This document shows positions 5,311 to 5,878 of a stretch of 5,878 nucleotides of DNA, piece after piece. Position 1 is the stretch's first letter; the number at the start of each line of letters is the position of its first letter. The notes under the pieces are model-generated. The model did no database searches. It saw only the letters and a list, made by a program, of their open reading frames with translations, and was not told where the DNA came from. The DNA is from Paenibacillus sp. UBA6285 (GTDB lineage: Bacteria; Bacillota; Bacilli; Paenibacillales; Paenibacillaceae). The stretch is from NCBI GenBank assembly GCA_002438345.1, contig DJUJ01000006.1, positions 92,547-98,424 of the forward strand, in the 5' to 3' direction. A program made the translations under genes and the position numbers.

Positions 5311-5624
5311 TCTATACATTCCGGATCAAATTGGAATTGCTTCAGATCTACCACACCCTTTTCATCAAAAATAATTCCTTCCTCCTGTAAATAAAGCTTC
5401 TGGAGGGAACTAGACTCATCTTCAGTCAAGGAGATCATTCCTTTAGCGTTGATGACCCGATGCCAGGGAAGCTTATAATTTCTGCTCATGGAGTGAAGGA
5501 TACGAACGACCTGCCTCGCTCCTCTTGGGCTTCCCGCCGCGCGGGCAATTCCCCCATAGGTCATCACTTTACCTTCTGGTATGGACTGTATGATACGTAT
5601 CACTTGTTCCGTAAATGGTGTCAT
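5307..5624 (-). CDS. Alkyltransferase-like protein (MGMT family, catalytic Cys replaced by Trp)
   Basis: The 105-residue protein is the DNA-binding domain of the O6-methylguanine methyltransferase family. It has PEGKVMTYGGIARAAG (16-31) with the tyrosine at 23 that helps rotate the damaged base, ARQVV (36-40) with the likely arginine finger R37, and the active-site motif PWHRVI (53-58). In true alkyltransferases this motif is PCHRV; W54 here means the protein cannot accept an alkyl group. Alkyltransferase-like proteins with this change (E. coli YbaZ, S. pombe Atl1) bind O6-alkylguanine and hand it to nucleotide excision repair. The length fits the stand-alone class. TAGGAG precedes the ATG by six bases, and an extended -10 lies upstream. 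It converges on the DUF1361 gene with a four-base overlap. Confidence 0.93.
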   Translation of the reverse strand: MTPFTEQVIRIIQSIPEGKVMTYGGIARAAGSPRGARQVVRILHSMSRNYKLPWHRVINAKGMISLTEDESSSLQKLYLQEEGIIFDEKGVVDLKQFQFDPECID

Positions 5625-5653
5625 AGGGAGCTCCTATCTCTTATTTTCATCAA

Positions 5654-5662
5654 ATTATACCA
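5654..5662 (-). promoter_or_regulatory. Extended -10 promoter of the alkyltransferase-like gene
   Basis: On the minus strand this reads TGGTATAAT, a TGn extension joined to a consensus TATAAT. At 17 bases the -35 candidate is the weak TTATGA (5677-5682). Transcription would start near 5647, giving a leader of about 23 bases. Confidence 0.6.
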
Positions 5663-5691
5663 GATGATCACTACAATCATAAACAAACAGC

Positions 5692-5717
5692 AAAGCCGCC
5701 GCTAAAGCGGTTTTTTT
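5692..5717 (+). terminator. Rightward rho-independent terminator upstream of the repair gene
   Basis: AAAGCCGC (5692-5699) can pair with GCGGTTTT (5707-5714) through eight pairs including one G-U; alternatively CCGC (5699-5702) pairs with GCGG (5707-5710) around TAAA. Seven Ts follow (5711-5717). On the plus strand the only gene it can serve inside the window is DUF1361, whose stop lies 382 bases upstream. It also shields the gene starting at the right edge. On the minus strand the hairpin is followed only by a broken T-rich stretch, so leftward action is doubtful. Confidence 0.75.
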
Positions 5718-5845
5718 ATATTTAACGGATGGAGTTTACTTCCCCTGCGAAGAAGTTGATCCCTTTTCAGTATAATTTTGGCGGATAGTATTTAGTAGGG
5801 CGGGGGATAATTTCTAGGAAACCTATTGTGACAGGAGTGACTACT

Positions 5846-5878
5846 GTGGAGAAACAGACAGCAGGAGGTAACAGCAAT
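5846..5878 (+). CDS. Possible start of a truncated gene at the right edge (GTG start)
   Basis: AGGAG (5833-5837) ends eight bases before a GTG, which opens a frame reading VEKQTAGGNSN to the window end. Only eleven codons are visible, so no function can be given. An equally good or better ribosome binding site lies inside this frame at 5863-5868 and points to a start at 5877 in another frame. This may therefore be a short leader peptide, a real N-terminus, or non-coding. The stretch 5718-5845 before it contains an isolated TATAAT (5771-5776) without a convincing -35; the best alternative pair is TTTTCA (5764-5769) with TAGTAT (5786-5791), which is weak. Confidence 0.3.
   Translation, partial: MEKQTAGGNSN
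5863..5868 (+). promoter_or_regulatory. Perfect ribosome binding site next to the right edge
   Basis: AGGAGG is followed by eight bases and then AT as the last two bases of the window; if the next base is G, an ATG start lies at ideal spacing. That would place the real downstream gene in a different frame from the GTG at 5846. Confidence 0.45.

Noticed and set aside
5627..5634. GGAGCTCC palindrome at the ribosome binding site of the repair gene
   Set aside because: Only 8 bp with no loop; the purine half is explained by the ribosome binding site and there is no second copy nearby.
5460..5705. Plus-strand open frame of 81 residues over the repair gene
   Set aside because: It runs antisense to the alkyltransferase-like gene and into the terminator hairpin, and has no ribosome binding site of note.

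Overview
The window looks like a chromosomal segment of a low-to-mid GC Gram-positive bacterium of the Bacillales, most likely Paenibacillus or a close relative. This rests on strong AGGAGG-type ribosome binding sites, TTG/GTG starts, compact hairpin-plus-T terminators, and the resemblance of several products to Bacillus/Paenibacillus families. The genus is an inference from style and protein resemblance, not from a search. I see no rRNA, tRNA, CRISPR array, insertion sequence or phage gene.

Positions 1-1700 hold a self-contained stress operon. It encodes a MarR-family regulator (TTG start at 182), an FMN nitroreductase-family oxidoreductase and a small ABM-fold monooxygenase, and is closed by a strong terminator at 1651-1700. 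A perfect 14-bp palindrome lies between the promoter and the regulator's ribosome binding site, which suggests autoregulation. The regulator has two nearby N-terminal cysteines. The likely theme is sensing and detoxification of quinones or other electrophiles. The left edge appears to carry the promoter and ribosome binding site of a divergent gene that starts outside the window.

Positions 1701-4525 hold a 125-residue protein of unknown function, a cysteine-free ArsR-family regulator, and a SulP-family anion transporter with a STAS domain and an unusual four-cysteine tail. The regulator and the transporter each have a promoter of their own. A shared short motif (ATAAC followed by A or G, then T) occurs as a direct repeat over the regulator's promoter and as a palindrome just upstream of the transporter's -35, so one protein may control both. 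A GC-rich terminator ends the transporter unit.

Positions 4526-5878 hold a DUF1361 integral membrane protein and, converging on it with a 4-base overlap, an alkyltransferase-like DNA repair protein in which tryptophan replaces the catalytic cysteine (PWHR). The only plus-strand terminator after the DUF1361 gene lies about 380 bases downstream, beyond the repair gene, so read-through RNA could be antisense to it. The right edge carries translation start signals of a further plus-strand gene that is cut off. Overall this is mostly ordinary core or accessory chromosome. The features most worth a second look are the SulP cysteine tail, the candidate operators, and the distal terminator over the repair gene.
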